Below, one piece after another: positions 12,141 through 24,700 of a stretch of DNA of 64,000 bases (positions within the stretch are counted from its first letter, which is position 1; each line of letters begins with the position of its first letter). Below the pieces are notes generated by a model. The model was not told where the DNA came from. It saw nothing but the letters and a program-made list of their open reading frames with translations, and searched no databases. The translations under genes were made by a program, and so were the position numbers. The stretch lies in the NCBI RefSeq assembly GCF_910592395.1, contig NC_088318.1, positions 3,906,001-3,970,000 of the forward strand. Reading direction: 5' to 3'. Source of the DNA: Lineus longissimus (lineage: Eukaryota; Nemertea; Pilidiophora; Heteronemertea; Lineidae).

Positions 12141-13020
12141 GATGCTTCCTTCAGCTTGGCCCATATTACATGTGGTTGGGACACCCACCTGTCCTGGTGG
12201 GACATCTGAAATCTGAACACATCTACATGTGCATGTACATTCTGAACACCAGGATCTAATTCTGGTTGTGACATTTTCCATCTTCGTATAACCGGCTTTT
12301 CAAATAAACTCCCCCTAACAAACTAGGTGGATTACTAAAAAGATGTCTTCAGGGCACATCTGACATCTGAACACCCATTTGTGGTTGAATGACCTGTCCT
12401 CAAGGGACGTCTTTAACCTGAACACAAAAATGTGTTTGTAGTTGTGACATTGACATGTCCTCAGGGGACACCTGAAATCTGAACACCGAGATCTATTGGT
12501 GGTTGTTACACTGACTGGTATTGGAGGGACAGCTTAAATATGAACGGAGTGATATATTTGTGGTTGTGATATTGACCTGTCCTAACAGAACTTCTTAAAC
12601 CTGATCACCAAGGTATCATTGTGGTCTTGACATTGACCTGTCCTCAAGGGACATCTCAAATGTGAACACTGAAATGGTGGTTGTGACTTTTACCTCACTT
12701 CAAATGATCTGTGAAACCTAAACACAGATATCTATATCTGGTTGTGATATTGACCTGTCTTCAAAGGAGATCTGAGATCTGAACACCTATTTGTGGTTGT
12801 GCAACCTGTCACCAAGGGACATCTTAAATCTGAACACTGAGATCTATTGATGGTTGTAACTATTGGCATCTGAAAGCCGAGATATATTTGTGGTTGCAAA
12901 AATTCATAAATCATAAAGACTAGTCTTTATGAATTCTTGGTGGTTGTGATATGGACCTGTCTTCAAGGGACAAAACCTGAACACAGTGGTATCCCTGCGG
13001 TCTTGACATTTGTGGTTTTG
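12140..13020 (+). repeat. Degenerate ~60-bp minisatellite
   Basis: About a dozen diverged units follow the pattern TGGTTGTGACATTGACCTGT, then CCTCAAGGGACATCT, then AAATCTGAACACCGAGAT. Unit starts are near 12260, 12435, 12495, 12560, 12622, 12680, 12740, 12795, 12852, 12943 and 13000. Divergence is high, so the array is old. A poly-C run follows at about 13038-13052. Confidence 0.75.
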
Positions 13021-13147
13021 ACAGTGACAGGATAAACCCCCCCCCCCCCCCCGGACTGTAAATCCCAACTTTTGGACTAATATCCCTGTTAGTGTTATGC
13101 AGGCAAAAATTGTGAAAAAAAACCCCAAACCAACTTAGAGCCCCTCG

Positions 13148-13330
13148 ACACTAATGGCAGTGTCTAAAACCACATACCACATACCCACATGACATTTTTT
13201 TCCAGGTGGGGCAATCAACGGTTTAACTATTGTTAAAGGAAAATCTGTCGATCTTTCGACCTTTATAGAGGGCGCCAAATGGGAATATCTTCGGGTATGT
13301 GGGATGTGGTTTTAGATACTGCCCTAATGG
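13148..13330. mobile_element. ~180-bp MITE-like inverted repeat
   Basis: The left end (CTAATGGCAGTGTCTAAAAC, then CACATACCACATACC) is inverted at the right end (GGTATGTGGGATGTGGTTTT, then AGATACTGCCCTAATGG). The arms are about 40 bp with a few mismatches, and the centre is a unique stretch of about 100 bp. Confidence 0.65.
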
Positions 13331-14461
13331 ATGCCACAGAGTTCTAGTCACATCCCCTCTGACACAGAAAAGTTGTGTGCAAACGTTTGCAAAATATCCC
13401 ATGGTAGGAAAGTTTTTTTGAGAAACTTGTGGTGCAAAGGAATAAACTGTTCAATGGAACATAGAGAATCTGTCCCCCCACCCCCCACCCCCCTTCTAGG
13501 CCGTTTGCACGATCCGCACAGTCAATGCATGTTGTTCATGCACACAGCAAACACGTACATGCAATATGGCCGACGAAACCGTACTGGACTGGTCAGTTTC
13601 AACATGATTTTCCCCATCAAAAATGGTAGAAATCTCCACGTAATTCAGTTGACCAGATGGAGAATTACACACAGAACAAGAATACCTGGCTGCGGCACTT
13701 TGGTGAGTATCATAGAACACACAATCTGACTTTTTTTTATGAAAAAAATCAGCGCGCACGTGCATGCGTGTGGCCGGATCGCCGCCATCATCAAAATTTT
13801 TGCCAACCGCACAAAACTCCTTATCATCGCCCCGAAAACACAAGAAACGCAAAAACATTGGAATGAGAATGAGCTGCGATACCTAATCTATGAACTTACC
13901 AGCTAAAAGTTGTCTTTATTCGCGAAAAAGTGGTAAAATTTAACGGAGAAGTTTTGAAACATGAAAGCCACCGCACCGGAGAATTTCCCACGAGGACAGA
14001 CGATCGTGTGATGGCGTCATCAATCATCATCATTCCCGCCATTAGATGGATGGGGCGAAACATGAGAAGCAATTTTTCGGCGGCAATTAAAAAAATTCCT
14101 GTGTATTACATTGGGCCCTAAATTAAATTTCTTTCCCTGGTAATTTTTCTCTGTCACCTTTCCGAATTCAGCATAAGGTGGCACTACACAGTGCGGAGGG
14201 GTCCGTGCGGAGGACGGTGTCAAGGGCAGCGTCAATCTCCCGGGCGCCGGCTCAAATGTAAAATTTACATGCACCCGCTGAAATTGCCAGGGCGAGTGAG
14301 GCTTGACAATGATGATCACTATTAACGACGCTTGGAGAATGGGGCAGCGTCAGGAACCCAAAATGTGGAAGCGGGAACGATTGCCAACTGGCAAAGCGAG
14401 GGTGCGTCAAATAGACTCCCGGCAACCGAAACGAGGTAGTCTTTCAGTTCCTGCTGAGGCC
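13331..14461. other. Intergenic, no gene seen
   Basis: Several overlapping open frames of 60-130 codons occur on both strands here, but none shows a family signature or exon-like borders. Confidence 0.4.
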
Positions 14462-14735
14462 AAATAATAAAATAATTATAATAAAAAGTGCTTATATAGC
14501 GCACTACGTTTCAGTGAAACCTCGGTGCGCTTTACAATATAAAAACATATTGATTTTAAAACATTGTTAAAACAACATTAAAAAGGATTTTAAAAGGTGG
14601 GTTTTATCCGCGACCTTAAAGCTGTCCACCGAACCAGCACACCTGATGTGTGGGGGCAGATCGTTCTACAGAAGGGGAGCGGCGACTGAGTACGCCTAAT
14701 AGCACCGTAGAACAGTGTTTTGTAACGAGGAGGAA
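14462..14735 (-). mobile_element. LINE 3' end (reverse transcriptase C-terminus and tail)
   Basis: Read on the minus strand, this gives YSVAAPLL, a stop in place of the usual W, NDLPPHIRCAGS, then DSFKVADKTHLLKSF. This is the usual C-terminal end of CR1/L2-like non-LTR reverse transcriptases (AFSVAAPRLWN-type motif). It is followed by a tail containing GTGCGCTATATAAGCAC and a TTATTA-rich end. The copy is 5'-truncated and inactive. Confidence 0.7.
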
Positions 14736-15900
14736 CGATCATCCCCATTGACGAGGAACGTAGAGTTCGTGCTGGCTAAGACCAGGGCGTCAAAGTAAAT
14801 AGTATTTGGAAAAGGATGGACCCGTTCATAAACATGGAAACGACTTAAATTTTTCGGGGGGGGAGAAAACGGACCCCCTCCCCACTGTGTAGTACCACCT
14901 AATATCCCGAAAAAAAATTGAGAGCGTCTTTCACCGTCTTTCATGAATGAATCTGAGCGGGACACACAGTTGGTTGTGACAATGTTTTTCATGACAGGCC
15001 TATAAGCCTTGTCCATTAATTTGACTGTGTTTGCTACAAATGGCGCTCGTTCTTGATGAATTCTCTCCGAGTCCGCCCAGTTCTTCTCCATAAGTCAACA
15101 TTAGACACACAGTAATGATGTTCTCATTCTGAGGAAACCAGGCATCTCCAGCCTAGACTCGTTCACTCGCTTGACAGATTTTTACACCTAGTCCCCGGAA
15201 TTAAAAATCCGTAAGCTTGGTACTGATGCTAATTTCCTTGATCTCGTAGCCATGGGTTTTCCATCGAAGCCGTCTGCAGAAATTTTAACAAAAATTTATA
15301 TAGCACAAGGAAAAAAAACAGAATCCCAGGAATGTCTTCTGACACTACTATAACTGGTAATAATATCATCAACCCGGTGGAAGTTTAAAATGTCCCAGGA
15401 TAGAATGCCCGGGAAACAAAAGATTCTATTATGCGCTTCAATCTCTGAACTATTGACGGCCAGGGTCTCTATAGAACCATATTGCAGAATATAATAGGGC
15501 CAGACACTTTTTCCAGGGGGGGCATTTGTTACTGTTACACCGGCACAACTATGATTACTGGTAATGACGATCCATAGTGCCGAAACAGACTTTACACAAT
15601 GCTGTTGCGACAGTTATGAATTGATACGTCACCCGATTTATTGGGCGAGACTGGGCTCCTTGGCCTTGGCAGGCAACCAGTCTAGGGGAAGGAAAACTCG
15701 GATATAACACCCGGGCAGTATATATGTACTTATTCTACCTCTCTCGGCAGTTTACGACGCTTTCGTCAACCCACACCAGTCAAGACTCCTGTCCCGACTG
15801 TTGTGATGACGCTTCCGTCCCCATTATAAAGATAAACGGGTTTGCATTAAGTGTTTCAGCTGAGCGCCATACCCTGGGGCCTCTTGTTTGCTCCTGGGTA
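14736..15900. other. Intergenic, no feature seen
   Basis: No exon, RNA gene or clear repeat was recognised. An open frame of 131 codons on the minus strand (14696-15091) partly overlaps the LINE remnant and has no family signature. Confidence 0.35.
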
Positions 15901-15904
15901 CAGG

Positions 15905-16205
15905 GTGGTTTATTAACCCTTGCGTTTGGCTCAGACCGTGGGAATAATTTCTTTGTAGGAATGTTCATTGTTTAGGAGAGTATCTAACTTTTATGGCGAT
16001 ATTTTAAACCCCATGTGGGGTGGTGGTCTCTACCAGACTGTCTGTCAAGAAATGCTGTATTGAGTGACGCAGCATCCTCCTCCATAGAACCAAGACATTC
16101 TTCCTCCATTTGCTTCTGTGTTCCAGGTATATGAAGAAGGAACGTACATGTACTTTTAAACTTCTGTTGATGGGGATAGGCTTCCAGCGATCCACATTCC
16201 AAGTC
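15905..16205 (+). repeat. Dispersed repeat, most complete copy
   Basis: Contiguous copy of the two blocks described at 1080-1240 and 1414-1555. Landmarks are TTGGCTCAGACCGTGGGAAT, TTTAACTTTTATGG-like words, GTCAAGAAATGCTGTATTG and CTTCCTCCATTTGCTTCTGTG. Confidence 0.65.
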
Positions 16206-17086
16206 ACAACCTCACATCAGAGAGACAGCAAGACCCTTGAAGGCAACCAGTCGGGCAAGGATCTCGATTGTAAAGTTGTAGCTGAATAAGCATCCAGCAG
16301 TCTTGCGAAGTGAGCAGTCCAAAGCCCATTTGAAGTTTATTTAGTTTCGAGGGGTTATAGAAAAGAAATTGATTGTCGGTATTAATTGTCACCCCAAACA
16401 CTGCTTGTTTGGAGCTGTTGGTTTGTCCTAAACCTTGGGAAGGGTTTTCAATGAGGGTTGCCACATGCTTCCTACCATCCAGCTGATTTGACTCGGTCCA
16501 ACCCAAGCATCTTTACCGCTACCACCAAAATGAGGCACTTAGCATTAAATATACAGCAACAGTGTTACATTGTGACCAAGGTGTTTTAAAATTTGTTCAC
16601 AATCACCTCACAGGAGACAAAGTCACAACCACCACACACCACTGGAGACATTCCATGCAAGTGTCATATTTTGGAGAAAACGAGATATGCGGAGAATCAG
16701 TCAAGAAATAAGACATAAGCAGCATTTATCTTTTGCATATTTCAAATATATTGCTCTAGGTGTTCTTATATTACATAAACAGGTCACCAATCTAAGCCTA
16801 ACTTAAAAAAATTTCTTTTGATCAACACCCTGGAGAATGAATTTTTCGTTGAAAGACCCAACTACAAAGTTTTTCTAACTTTATTAAGTAAATATACCTT
16901 TCCGAGGAAAGGCAAGCTCGGCAAACTGAAGGCCTGATAAGATGCTCGGCCATCTGGGGAAATGATTCTCCAGGGTGATCAAGGGAGAGTGAAGTACACA
17001 ATGGCAGAGGTTTCTATCAGAGAATCTATGACAGGATCCTGAAGTACAATCTATGATGATCACCACAAACAAAAATTGCAACTTTG
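16206..17086. other. Intergenic, no gene seen
   Basis: Nothing recognisable except GACAAAGTCACAACC at about 16617, one instance of a motif that recurs through the window. Confidence 0.35.
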
Positions 17087-17252
17087 CAGACAGGGGAACC
17101 ATCCTAAGCGAACACCTCTCTATTAAGGACACTAGTTTTGGTCCCAAATTGGTACTTTCCATTCAATTTGACCTCTCTAATCAGGACACCTCTCTACTAA
17201 GGATAGCATTTGTCAGTCTCGAAGGTGCCCTTAATAGAGAGGTTCTACAGTA
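17087..17252. mobile_element. Degenerate pogo-like MITE
   Basis: Carries CTCTCTATTAAGGACACTAG, TTTTGGTCCCAAATTGGT and AATAGAGAGGTTCTAC in the same order as the intact copy at 23696-23855. Both ends are decayed. Confidence 0.7.
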
Positions 17253-17394
17253 CTTATTATTTAACCTTTTGACAACCCCGAAACAGAAAATTTCAATAAG
17301 ATTTTCATTTTTTGTGGCAGTGTTTTTTTAATAATACGTTTTAATGACAATATTGAGTTCTAAAATAGAGTGCTTTTCCATGTTTCCCTGTTCA

Positions 17395-17580
17395 AAGTGC
17401 TTTTGGGATATCATATTATTAACCCGGTCTCCACAGAAATAAATCGGAGGTTTCAAGGAGCAACCAGAAGGCGCTCACTCTCCAAGCAGTGACTCGGTTG
17501 GGAGTCGATCCCACGACCTCCTGATCATGAGGCCGACTCTTCCTCTGCACTACTGCTGCCCCCTTTTGTGACTATCTGTC
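17395..17580 (-). repeat. tRNA-derived SINE
   Basis: On the minus strand the sequence starts GGGGGCAGCAGTAGTGCAG (box A-like) and contains GGGATCGACTCCC (box B-like). Next comes GCGCCTTCTGGTTGCTCC, then TTTCTGTGGAGACCGGG. The 3' half recurs at 55240-55345, and a decayed box B region appears near 22020-22075. The arrangement of an internal RNA polymerase III promoter plus a shared non-tRNA tail defines a SINE. Confidence 0.7.
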
Positions 17581-19004
17581 AGGAAAAAACAAAAGACAAG
17601 CAAACATTTCCAGGTTTACCATACATGACTGGTAGCTGGAAGTCGAAGAAGCCTCTCGGTGGCAGAAGACATCAACAATGGAAGATAGCAGAGGAAGCAT
17701 TCATTGATTGTCCACCTCTTTAAAATGGAAAGGGATTATTGTAAAAACAGTGACATTTAAGTGCAGGTTTGCACTTTTTCAATTTTCACAACAAGGGACT
17801 AAAACATCTAGGTATTGGCTTTATCTCAATGCCCCCACATGGCGACAAACAAGTGATTTAATTCGCAACGATGTGAGATTATTTTCACATGCAACAAAAA
17901 TCACTCATTAGCGGTGGTCATCATTGCAAGTGCCCGAGAAAAGAATCGGTGATTGTAGGGACCTGTGATCAACATTAATCCCATATACAGTCAGTTTTAC
18001 CTGATTAAATCACTTCTTTGCCCGGTGCTTAAGGATATCCACTGATTCGCAGATAAACCCAGTAGTGTTTGCAATTCGCGAATTTTTGAACACAAAAACA
18101 AAAGACAAGCGGACATTTCACGTTTTCAGTCATAGATGAAGCGAAATAGTCAAAGTACGTTTCGCGAAAATTTAGGCATCATGCCAATTTCAGGGTTTAC
18201 AGTAATCCGGAAGGGAATGACAATAGACAATCACAATGAAGTTTCTGACTGTCAGAATGGGAAAATGACAACAAGTAAATAACACATAAAATGCTCATTG
18301 AAAATGATAGTCAAGCTTTGCTTAATAAAATGCTAAATTGATATTAATGAACTTTTGAAAACACTTTTGCCAAAGAATTGAATATACAGGTCACAGGCCA
18401 CAAACGACTCACCCGGAACCTTTCTCTGACAAATTTTAGAGGCGTGTTAAATGCCTTCCTTTAACTCCTCAAATTCACTTGCCACAAAAGCGTGTCTTTT
18501 ACTACAAGAATTGAATTCCCCACCTTAGTATGGTCAATCGACCGGGCACCGTGGAAAATAAATAGTCAACACATGGAGATCACACGTTAATACCTCACAT
18601 GCATGACATATGATCATCAGGCTTTTAATTGAAACTCTCACAAATTTAAGACTACGACTATCCCTAAAAAAAATATGTTCATCTCAAGATTAGGGCCATT
18701 TTAGTCATATAATACATCACTTGCAAAGAACATAAAATTTACACAGGCTGCACAGCAGTGATCTAACATTGGTTTCTGAAGTCCACCCCCAACCAACCCT
18801 CCAAATTTCAGAATTCACCGGGCTGCCAATACCAACTGAACAATTTTTCTAACTCTACAAAAGATCGTCATAGAAGTTCAGACATAAAGCAATTTACCTA
18901 CATGAGGTACATGCAGAAACTTTATGAAACAAAAACTTGCACAAACATGATTAAAAGTAATTTATATTACAGAATACAATACAGTCAATTTTGATTTAAC
19001 AGGT
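17581..19004. other. Intergenic, no feature seen
   Basis: AT-rich, with no exon, RNA gene or clear repeat recognised. Confidence 0.35.
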
Positions 19005-19347
19005 AAGTTGACCCTTAAGCCTTTAGATCCTGGAACATTTTTATGTGCTCACCGTAGTTCCTCGGAACATTTCAGCAAATTTCTACCAAAAAGACCCCCG
19101 AAGCACCCCTGTACAAGTAAATTTCTACCAAAAAGACCCCCGAAGCACCCCTGTACAAGTCAGCCACTGAATGTCTATGTTACTTCATCGATATATCCCT
19201 AACCAGCCGGAAACTGGCCTTAGCTTCATACTTAAATATAGATGGCGATTGTGTTGCTCGAGAATATAGATAAGTACCGGCGACCGGTTAGCGATATATA
19301 GACGCAAGTCAGTGGCCGGATATCGGCCGGTTAGGATCTAAAGGGTT
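19005..19347. mobile_element. MITE-like element containing a perfect 42-bp duplication
   Basis: The left end ACCCTTAAGCCTTTAGATCC is inverted at the right end GGATCTAAAGGGTTAAT. Internal GCCGG/CCGGC words near both ends are also inverted. Inside, 19077-19118 and 19119-19160 are identical 42-bp tandem copies (AAATTTCTACCAAAAAGACC and onward). There is no coding potential. Confidence 0.65.
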
Positions 19348-20801
19348 AATATAAGTCTTTCTGCAGTTCAGCCAAAACTATTTTGAAAACCATGCACCAA
19401 CAAATGATTTAACAGTGCATACCTATAAGAAGCAATATTGTCTTTTCGCGATGAAACTAATCGGAATGCGTTTTGAATCACAACCAGCAGAAATTTGAAA
19501 TCAGCAATGCACATGCAGTTCCAAGGTGGACAGCCTCCGTAACAAGGAGGCTAGCTGTTTTCTTAACAAATCAGGAAGTTTAGAAATGACTTCTAGTAGT
19601 TTTTATAAACATCAAACTGTCTGATTTCTGACACGATGAATGGAAAATAACCTAAAACAACCTGATTATGCTAAAACGGATAAAGATAAACTAGGAAAGC
19701 CAAGTTCAGAATTCATTGTGTTCATTACCAATAATTAGCATAACCATCTCCTGTAGTTACTGGTAACACTTGTTCAATCAAATTCTTTCACCTGATCAGC
19801 ATATCGTTTGATATTTTAGCACATGACTTCAACAGTCACTTGAGACAATTCTTTCAAATCAGTAATATTTCAACATAAACCTATTTATTTGTAATTATTT
19901 ATTTGTAACTGGCAAACTTAGGCCCATTTTTACAACACCCTTTAGCATGGAGTTCCTTTTTCTTTAGAAAGAACAAAAATCAGACAAGGAGCTCTCTCAA
20001 ATTCACATAAAAATGTTTTGACTAAATTTCCGAAATGAATACAACATTTTCTCCTTGATTCTAAACTTCCATAGTTGCATGATCAGGCCTACTTAAAGCA
20101 CCCTGCAAACAAGCAATTTTTATTGCAGCGACCTGCAATCACGATTGCATGCAACAACTATCTCTTACTGCAATAGTCATCTCCGGCACCTACAAAGCTG
20201 CACGTACCTGCGGCAAGAATCAGCAATCGCCACAACCTTCAATCACTTTTACCCACAGACCAGCAATCTTGTCCCTCATCACCGCAATGATGCTTGCAAG
20301 TCGCAGTGACAAAAATTGCTCGATTGCGGTACGCTTTGATGCTCATTTTCTTGTATCGGCCTCTCTATCTTACTCGAACAACTATAGCAGTTCCACCCTG
20401 GAGAATCAGTTCCCCAGCTGACTGAGAATCATGTGTATTCAAGACAGGTTTTCCAACTTTCCGAGCAGCCTGCCCAGGGAAAAATGAGTGCATCACAAAC
20501 CAACAGTTTTGCACTCATTGGTAAATTTTCTGAAGTAACAGGTGTCCATTTGGTAACTACCTAACAATATTATGACATAACTTATGTATTAAATTTTGTA
20601 AAGAATTAACCATGGGGTTACTCTGTAGTGCACGCACAAAATCAGTTCATGCACATTTTCTGGTGGTGCATTTTTTTCTATCCATGATGCAAATCATGCT
20701 TACAAAACATCATTACCATATGAACACACATCATTCCTTTGAACACTCCAAAAGTGCAACTTATCCAACATCACGGGGGTACTGAAATACTTTGGAACGA
20801 G
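19348..20801. other. Intergenic, no gene seen
   Basis: No exon recognised. Positions 20100-20340 are rich in TTGCAG and CTGCAAT words and loosely resemble the inverse of 31690-31850; I could not define an element. Confidence 0.35.
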
Positions 20802-20901
20802 TTTACAATCCCCGATCACACCCCAAAAAAAGGTCATCGGTTGACTGGATTTATAGTTGAATGCGATCAAACTACGTCATTTCCGATCGGGGATTGTAAA
20901 T
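20802..20901. mobile_element. MITE with ATCCCCGATC terminal inverted repeats, copy 1
   Basis: Begins TTTACAATCCCCGATC and ends GATCGGGGATTGTAAA. A second, inverted and longer copy lies at 61928-62046. It is about 100 bp with no coding potential. Confidence 0.8.
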
Positions 20902-21728
20902 TTTAACCAATACTTTATTTCTCAGGACAGGCTAGCTCAGCAAGTTGAAATACCTGCCTGATTCCCCCCAGGCAAGCTGGGCGACTGATTCTCCCAGGCA
21001 AGTTCTAAGGCACCATATTTATACTGCTCTAGTATTAACACAGAATGCTTGAAGATCCGACAACTCCTAATAACCAACAATTCTCTCCCAGCAGAGATAT
21101 TCATCAAAGAGATCAGCAATGCTATGCTGGTCGTAGGAGTTACAGATTTCTTTTGACACAATTATGACACTGTTCACCGTCATCATCACAATTAAACCGT
21201 AAAGTCTGATTTCACAGAATCCAAGCCAAGCCAAGGAAAGTACTGCACATAATCAAATTTTCCATCAACCTTTAAGAAAATGCTGATTCTGGTCTAACAA
21301 GTGGCCCATTACATTAAAGCTCCAGGCCCTGAAACAGTACTTTTAGAAAATTGGATGAAAAATTTGTTTGTGTGAGGGCATTACTGTACATTGGTACATA
21401 TGGCACAGGAATTACTCATGCACAAGAGTCAAACTTTTGATCAACATCAAACCCAAAGATGATGCCTATCAAATATTAGCCAGCTCCAGGACTCAAGACC
21501 CTACTTCCTTTGTCTCTAACAACCACATATTTCTCTCACATTGTGAGCATAATGGTTTGACTCAGAACTGCAAAACAGCTCACACAATTCTGCACTTGAA
21601 GTGACATCTCTGCACACAAGACCACAATCTTTCAGCTCGGGTCAGAACTCAGAAAGCACAAAGTTCAACAATCGGTGAATGTGTCAACTATTGTTCGTAA
21701 TGTCTTTATCGATAAATGCCGCTTGGAT

Positions 21729-24700
21729 TCACATCTCGCCCACGCCGCTGAAGAGATCACCAGCAGAGGGAAGGGGAGCGAGTCCACCCGTTAGGTTTGG
21801 GAGTAACGTCAGATCTGGCATACTGCTGAGATGGCTCTGGAGTTCAACTCGTATGGCAGCTACTTTTGACAACTTCGCCTTGGCCTCCTGCAAGAAGATA
21901 GGTGTTTATTAGATTTGAAAAACGATCAAGGTTTTATGTATCAGTGTCTATACTCTTGGGATGAGAGAAGCAACTGCAACTTATTGGGTAAAACGTCTTG
22001 CTGAAGGAGACTGTGAATCAGATTGTGGTACGACCGGGAGTCGTCCCATGGCCTCCAGGTTAAAGTGATCCCTTGTGACATCCAATCGCCAACATGCCAC
22101 GGATGTCATAGGGCATCACTTTAACCTCCAGGACCATCATGGCCTTGACGACATCACAATCTTGTCCTCGAGTTCATGCACATCCCTCCAGATGGCGCCC
22201 AAGCCGAGGCCACCAGACTCTCAAGAGAGTCTGCCTGGATCGTCTGCGCACCATGTTGCCGTCAGGACTCGACGTCAAGGATAATACATCCTGGTAACCA
22301 CGCTCATACTCCCTCTAGTGTTTCTATAATCAGCACTTTACTATCACAGTAGTATTTTCCAAAATCATCCCGTGGCGTAGAATTCGTCACACCAACTCAT
22401 TTCCTCACCTCCAACTTGGCCTTGTCTTTCTCTACTTGTTCCTTCTGATGCTCGATGAAATCCCGCAGCATGATGGCCATTTTTTTCCGGTCCTCCAACT
22501 CGTTGTGTAACCGTTGATTATACTCGGCAAGTAGCGAAACAGCGGAATCCACTTTTGTACACAGATTTTCAACCGACTCGCGATCTGAAACAGCAAATGG
22601 ATAACTATCAAGATATTTTATCAAGGAGAAGTTAAATCTAGTTAAATCTTACCCCCTCCCTTCCGTCACTACAGACGAAAACACTAAATATGCCTGACAA
22701 TACTTATCAGCCCCAGATGTAACCCCTGGAAATAGTTTACTTTTTCTTATGATCTAACATCCCATGAAAATGTAACATCAAGCAACAAAGTGTCTTGCAT
22801 TTTAATTTCAAAGAGATAAAATTACATATTGACCCAAGTTTTTACGACTCACCCTGTAGTTTTGTTAAAACTGTTGTATCCGACACCTCTGGGGGAAGAG
22901 CAGCAATTTTCTCCCGGACGACTGCATCAAATGATGCTGCATGCTCCAGATCAGTCAGTACCTTCACCAACTCCTCAGCCTGAAGATCAATTTGAAAAGT
23001 TTAGAGGGGGCCAGATTTCTGGAAGGCTAAGTAGTCTAAGAATGTTTTGATGACCCACAAGTGATGTCAATGTAGAACCTGCAATGCTTGCACCAAATCA
23101 AATTACACCAGCTCCAGGGCTAGATAGATGTAACCAAGGCACTGGGCCAGACTAAAACTAGACTCCTGTCAGAAGGCAGGGACCTCAACCTCATCAGTAA
23201 GCGTCAAATCGTCCATGTTATCGAACAATATGATCTCATGGCATGCTATTCTCCCTCTTACCTCTGGCACTTCCCTCAAAACACGATTCTTCAGCTCCGT
23301 CTCAATATCCCTAGCCAATGAAAGCTCTGCATCGCTTTTCTTCTTCTTGGCAGGCGTTTCCTTGGCATCACTCTCCTCCTTGTGCTTACGTCGTCGATCT
23401 TCCTTCTTCTTTCCATCCTCCCTCCTCTTGTGCTCTTCTTTCTTCTTACTCTCCTCCCTCTTCTTGTCTTTGCGGCTGGATTTAGTTTTGCGGTCGTTCT
23501 CCTTCTGCGAGTGGGAGCTACTGCCCTGGCTGCTGGGCGTGCTGGTGCTTGCACTGTCTAGAGGAACGGGCGTGGATGGAGACGGTACTGAAAACGATAC
23601 GTTTTGAAATATTTGCAGTATTTTCAAGCCAAGAGCAAGGGATCCAAATCCAGATCCTCATGAGCCCCAGACTGAGTATCAATTCTTTCAATATACAGTG
23701 GAACCTCCCTTAGCGGACACCTCTCTATTAAGGACACTAGTTTTGGTCCCAAATTGGTTGTTTCCGTTCAATTTGACCTCTCTAATCAGGACAGCTCTCT
23801 ATTAAGGACAGCACTTGTCAGTCCCAAGGGTGTCCATAATAGAGAGGTTCTACTGTATTGCGATCTTGGAGTACAGGGGACCAGAAAACATCGAAGCTCC
23901 CAGCTATGACTACAACTTACCGATCAAGCGAGAGCACCACAAGTTAACAGGGTTGCGATATCTGAACTCACCAAACCGTCATTTACATATCACTTAACTA
24001 ATATGTTGCATCAACTCAAATGCACAAATTTAAGTACATACAAACATACATCCACTGTGAACCCAAAGTAAATTTCTATGAAAATCAATAAATTTAGTGA
24101 TAATGATTGATGTACTTACATTCAGCTAATATTTTCCTGAGTGTGGCTATGAAGTCTCTACCAAAGACACCTCTCTCAGCCCAGATGTTGGTCAAGCGCA
24201 TCATAGACAACTTCGTCTTTTCGTCCACTTCACTGAAATACAAAAAAACCATGAATACATGAAAACAATCAAAGACACACTTTTCCCATAACTACATTAT
24301 CTATAATCTTTTTAAAACTTTTAAAAGCATATTTTGAGTCGAATATATGCTAAATCATACTCCAAATTAACTGCTGATGCCAGAAGACGGTCTTGATGGT
24401 TTTCCAGAGGGGGAGAAGGCCAGGGTGAGATGAACAGTATTTGTTTTTTAGCTCCAAGATAAATTTGCCATGCTCCGTTACCTGACACAATGTTTGTATC
24501 CTTCCTGAAGGACTGTCCTAAATGCACCGTTCAACTCTGGCCCCTTCTTCTTGCTGTTCTGGACGACATCATTGGCAAGGTAGAAGAATAACAGCTTCTG
24601 TTTCGGGGGAGCTGAAAACAATTACAAGTTGATTATATTAACGTCATGTCAAGACAACCTAACTTTTAGCAAAGATGGTGAACAGCCATAGCGAAGGCAC

